From the NCBI RefSeq assembly GCF_900167405.1, contig NZ_FUWO01000009.1, positions 2,484 through 66,483 on the forward strand: DNA of 64,000 bases, given 5' to 3'. Shown here piece by piece: positions 1 to 9,578 of this stretch. Every line of letters starts with the position of its first letter. Within the stretch, counting starts at the first letter, position 1. The notes beneath the pieces are model-generated. The model was not told where the DNA came from. It saw only the letters and a program-made list of their open reading frames with translations, and did no database searches. The stretch is from Globicatella sulfidifaciens DSM 15739 (GTDB lineage: Bacteria > Bacillota > Bacilli > Lactobacillales > Aerococcaceae). A program made the position numbers and the translations under genes.

Positions 1-208
1 CGCAGTGGTTGAGTGGTCTCAATCTGCGTCTTAATGAGATTGAACATAAATTTGAAAATTTCAGTCAAATTAGTGCTTATTCATTAAAAGCGCAGTGGTT
101 GAGTGGCCTCAATCTGCGTCTTAATGACTTGTTTGAGGCCTACTCAACTGTGCGGGGGTGGACAGACAAAGCGAAATTCAACTGATTTTCTACTTGTTGC
201 CCACTCCC
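1..208 (+). repeat. Dispersed palindromic repeat (partial copy plus A and B hairpins)
   Basis: Positions 1-45 hold a half copy and 91-208 a nearly complete copy of the window's dispersed intergenic repeat. Hairpin A (91-154) has about 22-base arms, CGCAGTGGTTGAGTGGCCTCAA against TTGAGGCCTACTCAACTG. Hairpin B (155-208) begins GGGGTGGACAGAC and ends TTGCCCACTCCC, with complementary arms around a short AT loop. The remaining sequence up to the first gene (209-367) shows an extended -10 (TGTTAAAAT, 332-340) and a GAGGGAGG ribosome site but no gene. Confidence 0.85.
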
Positions 209-367
209 AATTTGTATCCAATGTTATAAACGATAAGCTTAACTTTATCTAATGCTATTTTGTCCACTCTCAGCATGATTTTGATAACGTTATTATTACT
301 TGAAAGAACGCTCCCATTTTTCATTAAAATATGTTAAAATAGACTAGTAAACTTAGAGGGAGGTACT

Positions 368-919
368 ATGAAAAAAGATAAACAAACCCTTAGATTAGAT
401 ATTATCAATAAACTTCAACATTTGAATGGTGAACAACGACATCAATGGGAAAGTGATTTAAAGCAACAATTTTTTGAGTATTTACAAACTATTAATGTTC
501 AAAGAATGGCTTTATTTTATAGCTTTCATCCTGAAGTTAATGTTTTACCTATATTAGAAGAATTAGAAGCACAAGGTTATGAAGTGTATTTACCTTGTTT
601 AGCTCCCAATTATCAATTAGAGTTTGCTCCTTATCAAACAGGAGACACACTTAAAACTGTCTATCGCAAAGTAGTGCAACCAAAGACTGATCAACGACTA
701 GAACCTGAGCAATTAGATTTAATCATTGTACCAGGCTTAGCTTTTTCACGAAATGGGTATCGAGTCGGCTTTGGTGGCGGTTATTATGATCGTCTATTAG
801 CAAAATTACCTACCACCAAAACGGTTTCGCTCGTTTTTCCCATTCAAATGGTCGACAATGATTTATTGCCTGTTGAATCATTTGATCAACCTGTTAAAAA
901 GCTCTTCATTGCGAGATAG
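368..919 (+). CDS. yqgN: 5-formyltetrahydrofolate cyclo-ligase
   Basis: This enzyme converts 5-formyl-THF to 5,10-methenyl-THF with ATP in the cytoplasm and so recycles folate. The protein has 183 residues, usual for the family, and carries the hallmark GYRVGFGGGYYDRLL at residues 130-144. This matches the glycine-rich ATP/folate loop of MTHFS enzymes. GAGGGAGG lies just before the ATG. The following genes are a rhomboid and glucokinase, the same order as yqgN-gluP-glcK in Bacillus subtilis, which supports the call. The 12-base gap to the next gene suggests one transcript. Confidence 0.95.
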   Translation: MKKDKQTLRLDIINKLQHLNGEQRHQWESDLKQQFFEYLQTINVQRMALFYSFHPEVNVLPILEELEAQGYEVYLPCLAPNYQLEFAPYQTGDTLKTVYRKVVQPKTDQRLEPEQLDLIIVPGLAFSRNGYRVGFGGGYYDRLLAKLPTTKTVSLVFPIQMVDNDLLPVESFDQPVKKLFIAR

Positions 920-931
920 AGAGGAGCAATA

Positions 932-1627
932 ATGGAAAAAATTAAAAATCCTGAATGGTGGCGTCAGGCGCCATTTGTAACTTATATTTTATTAACACTT
1001 AATATTGCTGTTTTTATATGGATGTTATTCGTTTTTGGGACGACACAATCGAGTGAAGCATTAGTAAGAACAGGTGCAAATTTTAGACCTTTCATTGTTC
1101 ATTTTAATGAATGGTGGCGGTTATTGACTGCCGGTTTTATTCATATTGGAATTGAACATATCTTGATGAATATGGTTTCCCTTTATTTTGTGGGGATTGA
1201 ACTGGAAAAAATATTAGGTCATGGACGCTATTTAGTTATTTATTTAATCAGTGTGCTAGGTGGAAATGTCGTTTCATTTGGCTTAGCGAGTGCGGGGGCT
1301 CTTTCTGCAGGGGCTAGTACTGGTATTTTTGGTTTATTTGCGGCTTATATTGTATTGGGGCGTTTATATCCACAATCAAGCTATTTAAGACAGCGTGGTC
1401 AAACCTTTATGACACTATTTGTTATTAATGTCTTGATGAATTTATTTTCTGGAACGATCGATAATTGGGGGCACATGGGTGGCGCTTTAATGGGAGCTTT
1501 GATGACTGCGGCGATTGGTATAAAACAATATCATCCATTAACGAAGAAACAAAGATTATTATTATTCATTAGTATCATTTTATTATTGATTTTATTTATT
1601 TTTATTGGGATACAAAGAGAATTTTAA
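932..1627 (+). CDS. gluP: Rhomboid family intramembrane serine protease
   Basis: This is a membrane protease that cleaves transmembrane segments. Six or seven hydrophobic helices are visible. The catalytic serine lies in GASTG (Ser129) and the partner histidine in GHMGG (His181). The supporting His76 and Asn80 of HILMN are also present. At 231 residues it is a rhomboid core only, lacking the extra domains of the ~500-residue B. subtilis GluP. It sits between yqgN and glcK as in Bacillus, so the symbol is by synteny and substrates are unknown. Its 3' end is followed directly by the glcK ribosome site. Confidence 0.9.
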   Translation: MEKIKNPEWWRQAPFVTYILLTLNIAVFIWMLFVFGTTQSSEALVRTGANFRPFIVHFNEWWRLLTAGFIHIGIEHILMNMVSLYFVGIELEKILGHGRYLVIYLISVLGGNVVSFGLASAGALSAGASTGIFGLFAAYIVLGRLYPQSSYLRQRGQTFMTLFVINVLMNLFSGTIDNWGHMGGALMGALMTAAIGIKQYHPLTKKQRLLLFISIILLLILFIFIGIQREF

Positions 1628-1640
1628 AGGAGTAGGAAAA

Positions 1641-2615
1641 ATGGAGAAAAAAATTATTGGGATTGACTTAGGTGGCACTTCAGCAAAATTAGCAATTTTA
1701 ACACCCGAAGGGGAAATTCAAAAAAAATGGAGTGTTCAAACGAATATCTTAAATGATGGTGAGCATATTGTACCGGATATTATTGATTCGATTAAAGAGC
1801 AATTATCATTATTAAACTTAACAGAAGAAAGTTTTTACGGTATCGGAATGGGAACTCCCGGGAAAGTAGATGCTGAAAATAAAACAGTTATTGGTGCTTA
1901 CAATTTAAACTGGAGTGAATTACAAGAAGTTGGAAAACAATTTGCCGAAGCTTTTAATTTACCTTTTTATATTGATAATGATGCGAATGTGGCTGCTTTA
2001 GGAGAACAATGGAAAGGTGCCGGTAATGGTGAACCCAATGTCGTGATGTTTACTTTAGGTACTGGTGTTGGTGGCGGTATCGTTTTAGATAATAAATTAT
2101 TACATGGTGTCGGCGGTACAGCAGGCGAAGTGGGCCATATTTTTGTTGATGCGGAAAATGGTTTTGAATGTACTTGTGGTAATAAAGGCTGTCTAGAAAC
2201 GGTTGCTTCAGCAACAGGAATTGTTAATCTTGCACGTCATTACTCAAATGAATTTGCAGGTGATTCAACGATAAAAGCGCGTATTGATAGTGGCGATCAA
2301 GTAACGGCTCGTGATATTTTTGATGCGGCAAAAGATAGCGATACATTTAGTGAACATGTAGTTGATATGTTTTCTCACTATTTAGGTATCGCGACTTCCC
2401 ATATTGCGAATATTTTAAATCCAAGTACGATTGTTTTAGGTGGTGGCGTTTCGGCAGCTGGCAATTATTTAAAAGAACGTGTTGAAAAATATCACCGTCA
2501 ATATTCATTCCCACAAGTACGTGATGTAACTAAAATCCGTTTAGCAACAATTGGCAATGATGCTGGTGTTATCGGGGCTGCTCGATTAGTACCAGTTGAT
2601 GAGTTAGGAGAGTAA
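1641..2615 (+). CDS. glcK: ROK-family glucokinase
   Basis: ATP-dependent glucose phosphorylation to glucose-6-phosphate, cytoplasmic. The phosphate loop DLGGTSAK is at residues 9-16. The ROK zinc motif is complete: His166 in GEVGH, then C177-T-C179-G and G-C184-L-E. The chosen ATG at 1641 follows AAAGGAG with good spacing. An upstream in-frame ATG at 1605 would overlap gluP and has no ribosome site. At 324 residues it matches Gram-positive GlcK. It may also supply the glucose-6-phosphate pool for carbon catabolite control. Confidence 0.95.
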   Translation: MEKKIIGIDLGGTSAKLAILTPEGEIQKKWSVQTNILNDGEHIVPDIIDSIKEQLSLLNLTEESFYGIGMGTPGKVDAENKTVIGAYNLNWSELQEVGKQFAEAFNLPFYIDNDANVAALGEQWKGAGNGEPNVVMFTLGTGVGGGIVLDNKLLHGVGGTAGEVGHIFVDAENGFECTCGNKGCLETVASATGIVNLARHYSNEFAGDSTIKARIDSGDQVTARDIFDAAKDSDTFSEHVVDMFSHYLGIATSHIANILNPSTIVLGGGVSAAGNYLKERVEKYHRQYSFPQVRDVTKIRLATIGNDAGVIGAARLVPVDELGE

Positions 2616-2623
2616 TTAATTTA

Positions 2624-3019
2624 ATGGAAATTTTGAAATTTATTTTAGCTTTAATTGTTTTAGGATTAGTGATTTATGGTGGCTACTTACTCTATTTATG
2701 GTGGATTGCACGTAATTCCGCACAGATGATTGAAGCAACTGAATTAGAAGCATTACGTGCTGGAGCACAAATTGTGGATGTGCGTGAAACGCCGGAATTC
2801 GAGGCGCGTCACATTTTAGGGGCACGCAATATTCCAATGTCACAGTTTAAACAACGTCAAGCCGAAGTCCGCCGTGACAAACCCGTTTATTTATACGACG
2901 AAGATGGTAATTTAGCACCACGTTGTGCTCGTATTTTAAAGAAAAATGGACATGATAATGTCTTTATCTTGAAAAATGGTTTCTCTACTTGGGGCGGCAA
3001 AGTGAAATCAAGAAAATAG
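2624..3019 (+). CDS. Membrane-anchored rhodanese-like protein lacking the catalytic cysteine
   Basis: The 131-residue protein has one N-terminal membrane helix (residues 3-27) and a rhodanese fold (about 37-128) with VDVRETPEFEARHILGARNIP. The active-site loop, normally Tyr-Cys-x-x-Gly, reads YLYDEDGNLAPR. Asp92 therefore sits where the persulfide-forming cysteine should be. The only cysteine, Cys101, is outside the loop. Sulfur transfer is therefore unlikely and a binding or regulatory role is inferred. It follows glcK after 8 bases and resembles YqhL-type proteins often found beside glcK. Confidence 0.85.
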   Translation: MEILKFILALIVLGLVIYGGYLLYLWWIARNSAQMIEATELEALRAGAQIVDVRETPEFEARHILGARNIPMSQFKQRQAEVRRDKPVYLYDEDGNLAPRCARILKKNGHDNVFILKNGFSTWGGKVKSRK

Positions 3020-3029
3020 TATATTTTAG

Positions 3030-3647
<618 letters not shown>

Positions 3648-3653
3648 AAAAGA

Positions 3654-3722
3654 AACTGAAGTTATGATGTGGTTGTGAGGTCTACTCGACACTCAACTAA
3701 TTTTGTAACTTCAGTTTTTTTT
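3654..3722 (+). terminator. Intrinsic terminator after pyrR
   Basis: An 11-base perfect stem (AACTGAAGTTA / TAACTTCAGTT) is followed by TTTTTTTT. The roughly 40-base loop contains fragments reminiscent of the dispersed repeat A (GGTTG, GAGGTCT, CTCAACT), but the match is weak. Confidence 0.85.
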
Positions 3723-3808
3723 ATTATATTTTTATCATCGTGATAGACGAAAGATATTGCTCGTCACCAAATGGACTGCCTAATACTTGAAAAGTCCATC
3801 AGCTTTAG

Positions 3809-5512
3809 TTAATTGTCAATTTGATAGGTACGTAGTTTCTGTTCATCAGGTGTCACATAAATGGTGCGTTGTCCTTCATAAATCACATAGCCCGGTTTGG
3901 CGCCACTGGGTTTGCGTAAATGTTTGACTTGTAATAAGTCTACTGGAACGGAAGCTGAATCACTAAACTTAGAATAATAAGCCGCGAGTTCTCCCGCTAG
4001 CGTAATGGTTTCATCACTTGGTTGGTCACTTTCAATAATAACATGAGAACCAGGAATATTTTTGGCATGGAGCCACCAGTGATTTTTACTGGCTTTTTTA
4101 AGACTAAGTTCATCATTTTGATGATTATTGCGTCCAACATAAATCATCACCCCATCATCACTGCGATAGCGTCTTGGTTTTGAAGTGGATTTTGAACGTT
4201 TTTTAATATTTTGTTTGCGTTGTGCGACATAACCTTCGTTGGTTAATTCTTCTTTAATATCCTCAATGTCTTCTAAATCAGCTTGTTGAATTTGGACAAG
4301 TACCGTTTCTAAATACTCATTCTCTGCTTCAGCCAGTTGGGTTTGGTGGTCAATATATTTTAATGAATCACGATATTTAGTATATTTTTTAAAATATTTT
4401 TGGCTATTATCAATTGCTGATAACCGTGGATCGAGTTCAACTAATAATGGTTGATTATTGTCGTAATAATTATCCAATGTTACTGCTGTTTGACCTTTTT
4501 CAATTTGGTAAGCATAGGCTTTTAAGAGTTCACCTTTTATCCGATAGGTATCCGCAGCTTGGGCTACTTTGCGATCTTCTGCTAATTTGGCAATTTTAAT
4601 TTGATTGCGTTCAATCACATGTTCTATTCTTTGTATTAAATCGCCTGATAATTGACGAATACGATCTAAATGAATTTTTTGTTGGAAAAAGGCTGTTAAT
4701 AAAGTTGAAAGTGAAGGGTAGTTAATTTGTTCAGCTTCAAGATGCGTAACTGGATAATAATAAAAGGATAATTTGTCATTTTTTTGCTTGAAAATTGTGG
4801 GTTGTGCATTAGTTGTGGCGGCCATCAATTGATTGATGGCTTCACTGGCTGTCATTTTTTCTTGATTCATTAAATACTCAATTTCACTGGCACCGAGTCT
4901 TCCTAATCCTTCAATAATGCGTGAAGCGAGGCCATCTGCTAATAGCTGATGATGTTCATTCGCCCAACTATCTAAATCGGTTAAAGCAAAGACATTCGTT
5001 TGTTGTGGATTTTTGGGTGGTTGAACATATTCAGCCCCTGGTTGTAAACCACGATAGCTATTAAGACTTGGGGAGACATGTTTAATACAGTCAATAATCG
5101 TATTTTTAGCCGGATTAACTAATAGAATATTACTGTGGCGTCCCATCAATTCAAAATAAAGATGGTAATTTTGTTGATCACCTAATTCGTCTAAGCCACT
5201 GACAATAAATTGCACGATACGATCATTGTCAATTTGGCGGATGTCTAACACAATGGCATTTTCTAAATGTTTGCGCATCAACATACAAAACATCGGTGCA
5301 TGAGTGGGATTACTTGGACGCTCATCTGTTAAACCTAAATGGTAGTAAGTGGGATGAATCGAGCTATTTAAACGATAATTGGTGCGATGATTACGAATTA
5401 CCAATTGTAATTCTTGCTCGAAAGGTTGATATATTTTGGAAATACGGCCACCAATCAGTTGGTCCGCTAATTCCTTGACTAAGGCACGTGTAAAAAAGCC
5501 ATCAAATGTCAT
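3809..5512 (-). CDS. rqcH: Ribosome quality-control protein RqcH (NFACT / FbpA family)
   Basis: RqcH binds stalled 50S subunits and recruits tRNA-Ala to add C-terminal alanine tails that mark nascent chains for decay. Older annotation calls it fibronectin-binding protein. It has an NFACT-N domain (residues 1-~210), a coiled-coil/HhH middle (~270-430) and NFACT-R (~440-560) with the motif DGVMIYVGRNNHQND. The functionally essential Asp97-Arg98 pair is present (IDNDRIV). GGAGGAAA precedes the start. It stands alone, convergent with pyrR and divergent from the MFS gene. Confidence 0.95.
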   Translation of the reverse strand: MTFDGFFTRALVKELADQLIGGRISKIYQPFEQELQLVIRNHRTNYRLNSSIHPTYYHLGLTDERPSNPTHAPMFCMLMRKHLENAIVLDIRQIDNDRIVQFIVSGLDELGDQQNYHLYFELMGRHSNILLVNPAKNTIIDCIKHVSPSLNSYRGLQPGAEYVQPPKNPQQTNVFALTDLDSWANEHHQLLADGLASRIIEGLGRLGASEIEYLMNQEKMTASEAINQLMAATTNAQPTIFKQKNDKLSFYYYPVTHLEAEQINYPSLSTLLTAFFQQKIHLDRIRQLSGDLIQRIEHVIERNQIKIAKLAEDRKVAQAADTYRIKGELLKAYAYQIEKGQTAVTLDNYYDNNQPLLVELDPRLSAIDNSQKYFKKYTKYRDSLKYIDHQTQLAEAENEYLETVLVQIQQADLEDIEDIKEELTNEGYVAQRKQNIKKRSKSTSKPRRYRSDDGVMIYVGRNNHQNDELSLKKASKNHWWLHAKNIPGSHVIIESDQPSDETITLAGELAAYYSKFSDSASVPVDLLQVKHLRKPSGAKPGYVIYEGQRTIYVTPDEQKLRTYQIDN

Positions 5513-5663
5513 ACTTGTTTCCTCCTAAAAAGAGATATAAGTACATTTTACATGATTATCAACTAAAGTGAAAGTTATCGCGATTAATAAACGGTTTTGA
5601 TAGCGAATTTACGCGAACTGTCGTATAATAGTGAAGGTTATTATGTTAGATTGGAGAGGTTAC

Positions 5664-6839
5664 ATGATTCATTTATTATTAGTCATGATTTATTTATCAT
5701 TTATTAGTCTTGGCTTACCGGATGCTTTATTAGGTTCTGCCTGGCCCGTAATGCATCAAACCTTAGCAGTTGACGTTTCTTATGCTGGCGTTATTTCGTT
5801 GATTATTTCTTTTGGAACGATTATTTCCAGTTTGCAAAGTGATCGCTTAACGAAGCAATTTGGCCCTGGTAAAGTAACGGCTTTTAGTGTGCTTTTAACG
5901 GCGATGGCTTTATTTGGTTTCTCAATTAGCAATCAATTTTGGATGTTATGTTTATGGGCGATTCCTTATGGTTTAGGTGCCGGCAGTGTCGATGCTTCAT
6001 TAAATAATTATGTTGCTTTACACTATAAGAGTCACCATATGAGCTGGTTACACTGTATGTGGGGTGTAGGAGCAGCGATTGGACCTTATATTATGTCTTA
6101 TGCCTTGACGAATGGTTCTGGGTGGCAAAGTGGTTATTTATATATTGCGATCATTCAAATTGTTTTAACGACAAGTCTCTTTATTAGCTTACCTTTATGG
6201 CAAACGCATGAAGCCAAAAGCAATGGCAAACGTGCTGAAGGCAAACCACTGAGTATTCCAGAAATTTTATCATTAAAAGGCGCTAAAGAGATTATGATTG
6301 CTTTCTTTTGTTATTGTGCGATTGAATCAACTGCAGGACTTTGGGCAAGTAGTTATTTTGTCTTAGTAAAAGGCATTGAACCTGAGACTGCTGCCGGTTA
6401 TGCTGCTTTATTTTATATCGGTATCACGATAGGACGTGCTTTGAGTGGCTTCTTAACCTTTAAATTTAATGACGAACAAATGATTCGCATTGGGATCGGT
6501 GTACTAGCAACCGGGATTATCTTGTTATTATTACCAATCAAAATGCCAGTGATTGCGCTCATTAGTTTAATTATTATGGGATTAGGGTGTGCGCCAATCT
6601 ATCCAAGTATTATTCATATGTCACCACGTTATTTTGGAAAAGATAAATCACAAGCCATTATTGGGGTGCAAATGGCCAGTGCCTATGTAGGCGCAATGGC
6701 GATGCCACCTATCTTTGGTTGGATTACGAAAGTAACAGGCATGGGAATTTTACCGATTTATTTAGGATTATTAACCATTTTAATGTTATATATGTCAGAA
6801 CGTTTTACCCAAAATGGTCCGATTGAGGAGGAAGGATAA
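5664..6839 (+). CDS. MFS transporter
   Basis: About twelve hydrophobic helices across 391 residues make this a secondary carrier of the major facilitator superfamily. It resembles the YfkF/FucP-like group seen with a GLPDALLGSAWP start, but the substrate cannot be told. The ATG at 5664 follows GGAGAGG. An upstream GTG at 5631 is possible but lies only 2 bases after the TATAAT at 5624-5629, so it is probably untranslated leader. The stop codon overlaps the rimM start by one base (TAATG), implying translational coupling. Confidence 0.85.
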   Translation: MIHLLLVMIYLSFISLGLPDALLGSAWPVMHQTLAVDVSYAGVISLIISFGTIISSLQSDRLTKQFGPGKVTAFSVLLTAMALFGFSISNQFWMLCLWAIPYGLGAGSVDASLNNYVALHYKSHHMSWLHCMWGVGAAIGPYIMSYALTNGSGWQSGYLYIAIIQIVLTTSLFISLPLWQTHEAKSNGKRAEGKPLSIPEILSLKGAKEIMIAFFCYCAIESTAGLWASSYFVLVKGIEPETAAGYAALFYIGITIGRALSGFLTFKFNDEQMIRIGIGVLATGIILLLLPIKMPVIALISLIIMGLGCAPIYPSIIHMSPRYFGKDKSQAIIGVQMASAYVGAMAMPPIFGWITKVTGMGILPIYLGLLTILMLYMSERFTQNGPIEEEG

Positions 6840-7360
6840 TGTATAAAGTAGGGCGAATTGTCAATACTTTTGGTATTAAAGGTCAAATTAAAGTCATTGC
6901 GGATACGGATTTTCCTGATGAACGCTTTGCTCCAGGTGAAAAATTAGCGATTGTCGATGGAGACAAGGTGCTAACTAAATTAACCGTAGCGGATGCTTAT
7001 TTACATAAAGGGACTTATATTTTGAGTTTTGAAGGAATCCATAATATTAATGATATTGAACACTATAAAAATTATTGGTTAGCGATTGAAAAAGACCAAC
7101 AACAGGCACTGCCTGAAGATGAATTCTATCATCATCAAATTATTGGCTTAAAGATTATCACAACCGATGGTGATGAATTAGGAACTGTTAAGGAGATTCT
7201 ATCGTTAGGTTCGAATGATGTTTGGGTAGTTAAACGTCATGAACCGAAAAAACGCGATGTGTTATTGCCCTTTATTAATGATGTCGTGAAAGAAGTTGAT
7301 TTAGCTAATGGTATAGCGACAATTGAATTGATGGAAGGTTTGATTGATGATGCAAATTGA
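6839..7360 (+). CDS. rimM: 16S rRNA processing protein RimM
   Basis: Assembly factor for the 30S head that works with ribosomal protein S19. The 173 residues contain the N-terminal RimM barrel ([16 protein letters not shown]) and the C-terminal PRC barrel ([31 protein letters not shown]). It is followed by an overlapping trmD, the universal rimM-trmD pair. rpsP, usually upstream, is replaced here by an MFS transporter. Confidence 0.96.
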   Translation: MYKVGRIVNTFGIKGQIKVIADTDFPDERFAPGEKLAIVDGDKVLTKLTVADAYLHKGTYILSFEGIHNINDIEHYKNYWLAIEKDQQQALPEDEFYHHQIIGLKIITTDGDELGTVKEILSLGSNDVWVVKRHEPKKRDVLLPFINDVVKEVDLANGIATIELMEGLIDDAN

Positions 7361-8090
7361 TGTGTTAACTTTATTCCCAGAAATGTTTGCACCACTTAAT
7401 ACCTCTTTAATGAAGGAAGCGCAAAATAAAGAAAAAATGACTTTAAATTTACATGATTTTCGTCAAAAAGCGGTCAATAAACATGGCCATGTTGATGATT
7501 ATCCTTATGGTGGCGGAGCGGGCATGTTATTACGCGTTGAGCCTATTGTAGAAACACTCGAAGCAATTGAACGTAAGGATAAATCGAAAGTCATTTTAGT
7601 TGATCCAACCGGCAAGCCTTTTACCCAACAAATGGCTCAAGAATGGTCAACAGCTGAACAATTAATCTTTATTTGTGGTCATTATGAAGGTTTCGATGAA
7701 CGAATTCGTGATTATGTAACCGATGAGGTGTCACTCGGTGATTATGTTTTAACCAATGGTGAAATGCCGACAATGGTGATGATTGATGCGACAGTCCGGT
7801 TAATTCCCGAAGTTTTAGGAAATGCCCACTCAATTGTAGACGAGTCACATCAACGTCATTTATTAGAACATCCACAATATACGCGACCAAGAGAGTTCAG
7901 AGGAAAAGTCGTTCCAGATGTCTTATTAAGTGGCCATCATGAAAAGATTGAAAAATGGAAAGCCAAAGAAGCTATCCGCAAAACCTACGAAAGACGACCA
8001 GACTTACTTGAGAAGGCTGATTTAACAGAACAAGAACAAGAATGGTTAACAGAAATTCAACAAGAAAATGAAAATATTTCTTTAAAATAG
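7347..8090 (+). CDS. trmD: tRNA (guanine-N1-)-methyltransferase TrmD
   Basis: Methylates G37 of tRNAs to prevent frameshifting. The family start [35 protein letters not shown] and the trefoil-knot SAM region [18 protein letters not shown] are all present, total about 247 residues. The 5' end overlaps rimM. The GGAAGG at 7333 places ATG 7347 at 8 bases spacing, and ATG 7350 is equally acceptable. Confidence 0.96.
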   Translation: MMQIDVLTLFPEMFAPLNTSLMKEAQNKEKMTLNLHDFRQKAVNKHGHVDDYPYGGGAGMLLRVEPIVETLEAIERKDKSKVILVDPTGKPFTQQMAQEWSTAEQLIFICGHYEGFDERIRDYVTDEVSLGDYVLTNGEMPTMVMIDATVRLIPEVLGNAHSIVDESHQRHLLEHPQYTRPREFRGKVVPDVLLSGHHEKIEKWKAKEAIRKTYERRPDLLEKADLTEQEQEWLTEIQQENENISLK

Positions 8091-8140
8091 CTTAAGATGT
8101 GATAAAATATAGAAAAGACCTTTTTAGGAGGAATTAATAA

Positions 8141-9058
8141 ATGTCTAAATATTTAGTGTTCGGACACAAAAATCCAGATACTGATACGATTGCTTCAGCC
8201 ATTGCGATGAGCTTCTTTTTAGAGCGTCAAGGATATGACGCAGAGCCTGTTGCTTTAGGAACCCCAAATGAAGAAACCGAATTTGCTTTAAATTATTTTA
8301 ATGTCGAAGCGCCACGTGTGGTAACCACGGTTGCGAACGAAGTTGAGCATGTTGCCTTAGTGGACCATAATGAACCCCAACAATCAGTCGATGATTTAGC
8401 GGACGTGACTGTTGATTATGTCATTGATCATCACCGTATTGCTGGTTTTGAAACAGCGCAACCTCTATATTACCGCGCTGAACCAATTGGATGTACCGCT
8501 ACTGTATTATTAAAAATGTTCAAGGAACATGATTATGATATTCCAAAATCAATTGCAGGTTTAATGTTATCGGCTATTATTTCTGATACTTTATTATTTA
8601 AATCACCCACTTGCACGAATCAAGATGAATCTGCAGCGCGTGAATTAGCGAAAATCGCAGAAGTTGATTTAGAAAAATATGGTTTAGAATTATTAAAAGC
8701 AGGAACCAATTTATCAACTAAAACAATTGATGAATTATTAACATTAGATGCGAAATCATTCGATATGAATGGTAGAAAAGTACGTATTGCGCAAGTAAAT
8801 GCGATTGGTTTCGAAGAAATGCAAGCGCAAAAAGCTGAATTATTAACTGCAATGGATGCTTCAGGATATGATTTATTCGTGTTAATCGTAACCGATATTT
8901 TAGAAAGCAATTCATTCGGTTTAGTATCTGGTGATGATTTTACACAAGTAGAAGCCGCTTTTGGTACTACGGTGATTGACAATGAACTATTATTACCAGG
9001 TGTCGTTTCACGTAAGAAACAAGTCGTACCGCAATTAACGGCTGCTTACGAAAAATAA
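8141..9058 (+). CDS. ppaC: Manganese-dependent inorganic pyrophosphatase
   Basis: Family II pyrophosphatase that hydrolyses PPi to drive biosynthesis. The 305-residue protein shows the DHH-family metal motifs [10 protein letters not shown] (residues 7-16), DHNEPQQ and DHHR, and the DHHA2 C-terminus with [19 protein letters not shown] precedes the ATG. A terminator follows at 9130. Confidence 0.96.
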   Translation: MSKYLVFGHKNPDTDTIASAIAMSFFLERQGYDAEPVALGTPNEETEFALNYFNVEAPRVVTTVANEVEHVALVDHNEPQQSVDDLADVTVDYVIDHHRIAGFETAQPLYYRAEPIGCTATVLLKMFKEHDYDIPKSIAGLMLSAIISDTLLFKSPTCTNQDESAARELAKIAEVDLEKYGLELLKAGTNLSTKTIDELLTLDAKSFDMNGRKVRIAQVNAIGFEEMQAQKAELLTAMDASGYDLFVLIVTDILESNSFGLVSGDDFTQVEAAFGTTVIDNELLLPGVVSRKKQVVPQLTAAYEK

Positions 9059-9129
9059 TAAAACAAGACTGACAGAAAGATGATCTGACTGCCTCCTGAA
9101 AATAGCAATAATTAACTATTTGAAGCGAA

Positions 9130-9162
9130 ACCGAGCATGTATTTCTGTTCGGTCTTTTTTTG
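9130..9162 (+). terminator. Intrinsic terminator after ppaC
   Basis: ACCGAGCA pairs with TGTTCGGT (one G-U) around an 8-base loop and is followed by CTTTTTTTG. Confidence 0.75.
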
Positions 9163-9578
9163 TTTGTCCTTATCCATCCAGTTTCTGGCATTAGGCAATA
9201 TAAGATGAGCTTTTATTCAATTATTGGGGCTAAATATGAATTGTGCCAGTAGCTCCTATAAGCATGGGGGATTACTCAATTGTATTGGCTAAACTTCTTT
9301 TTGAGGGTAGGACGACGAAGCAAAAATCATTTCATTTTCTACTTCTGGTCTACTCCCAATCATGTGGAGGCTATAATTAACGCAAAAACTAATTGATTTG
9401 AGAAATAGTTTTTGCGTTCTAATAAAAGTTAGCATCACTCATTTTACCCTAAAGCATGAAGAATTATCTGTGAGTGGATCATGCATTATTCATCAATAAT
9501 CAACCAGGAGCTATTTTTAAACAGAAGTGAATTTGATACAATAGGACTATCGATATTATTATAAGGAGGGACGAGAGT
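9163..9578 (+). repeat. Gene-free spacer with a decayed B repeat and a perfect hairpin
   Basis: No gene is visible between the ppaC terminator and rexB. Positions 9305-9357 are a mutated B hairpin of the dispersed repeat (GGGTAGGACGACGAAGC ... TGGTCTACTCCC). Positions 9379-9418 form a separate perfect 13-base stem (AACGCAAAAACTA / TAGTTTTTGCGTT, 14-base loop) without a clear T-run. A possible rexB promoter (TTGATA 9533, TATTAT 9554) has short spacing. Confidence 0.7.

Noticed and set aside
3654-3722. PyrR-binding attenuator
   Set aside because: The hairpin follows rather than precedes a gene and lacks the conserved PyrR-binding loop sequence; it is an ordinary terminator.
8620-8982. 120-codon open frame antisense to ppaC
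   Set aside because: Complement of a strongly supported family II pyrophosphatase; no ribosome site, Ser/Asn-rich shadow composition.
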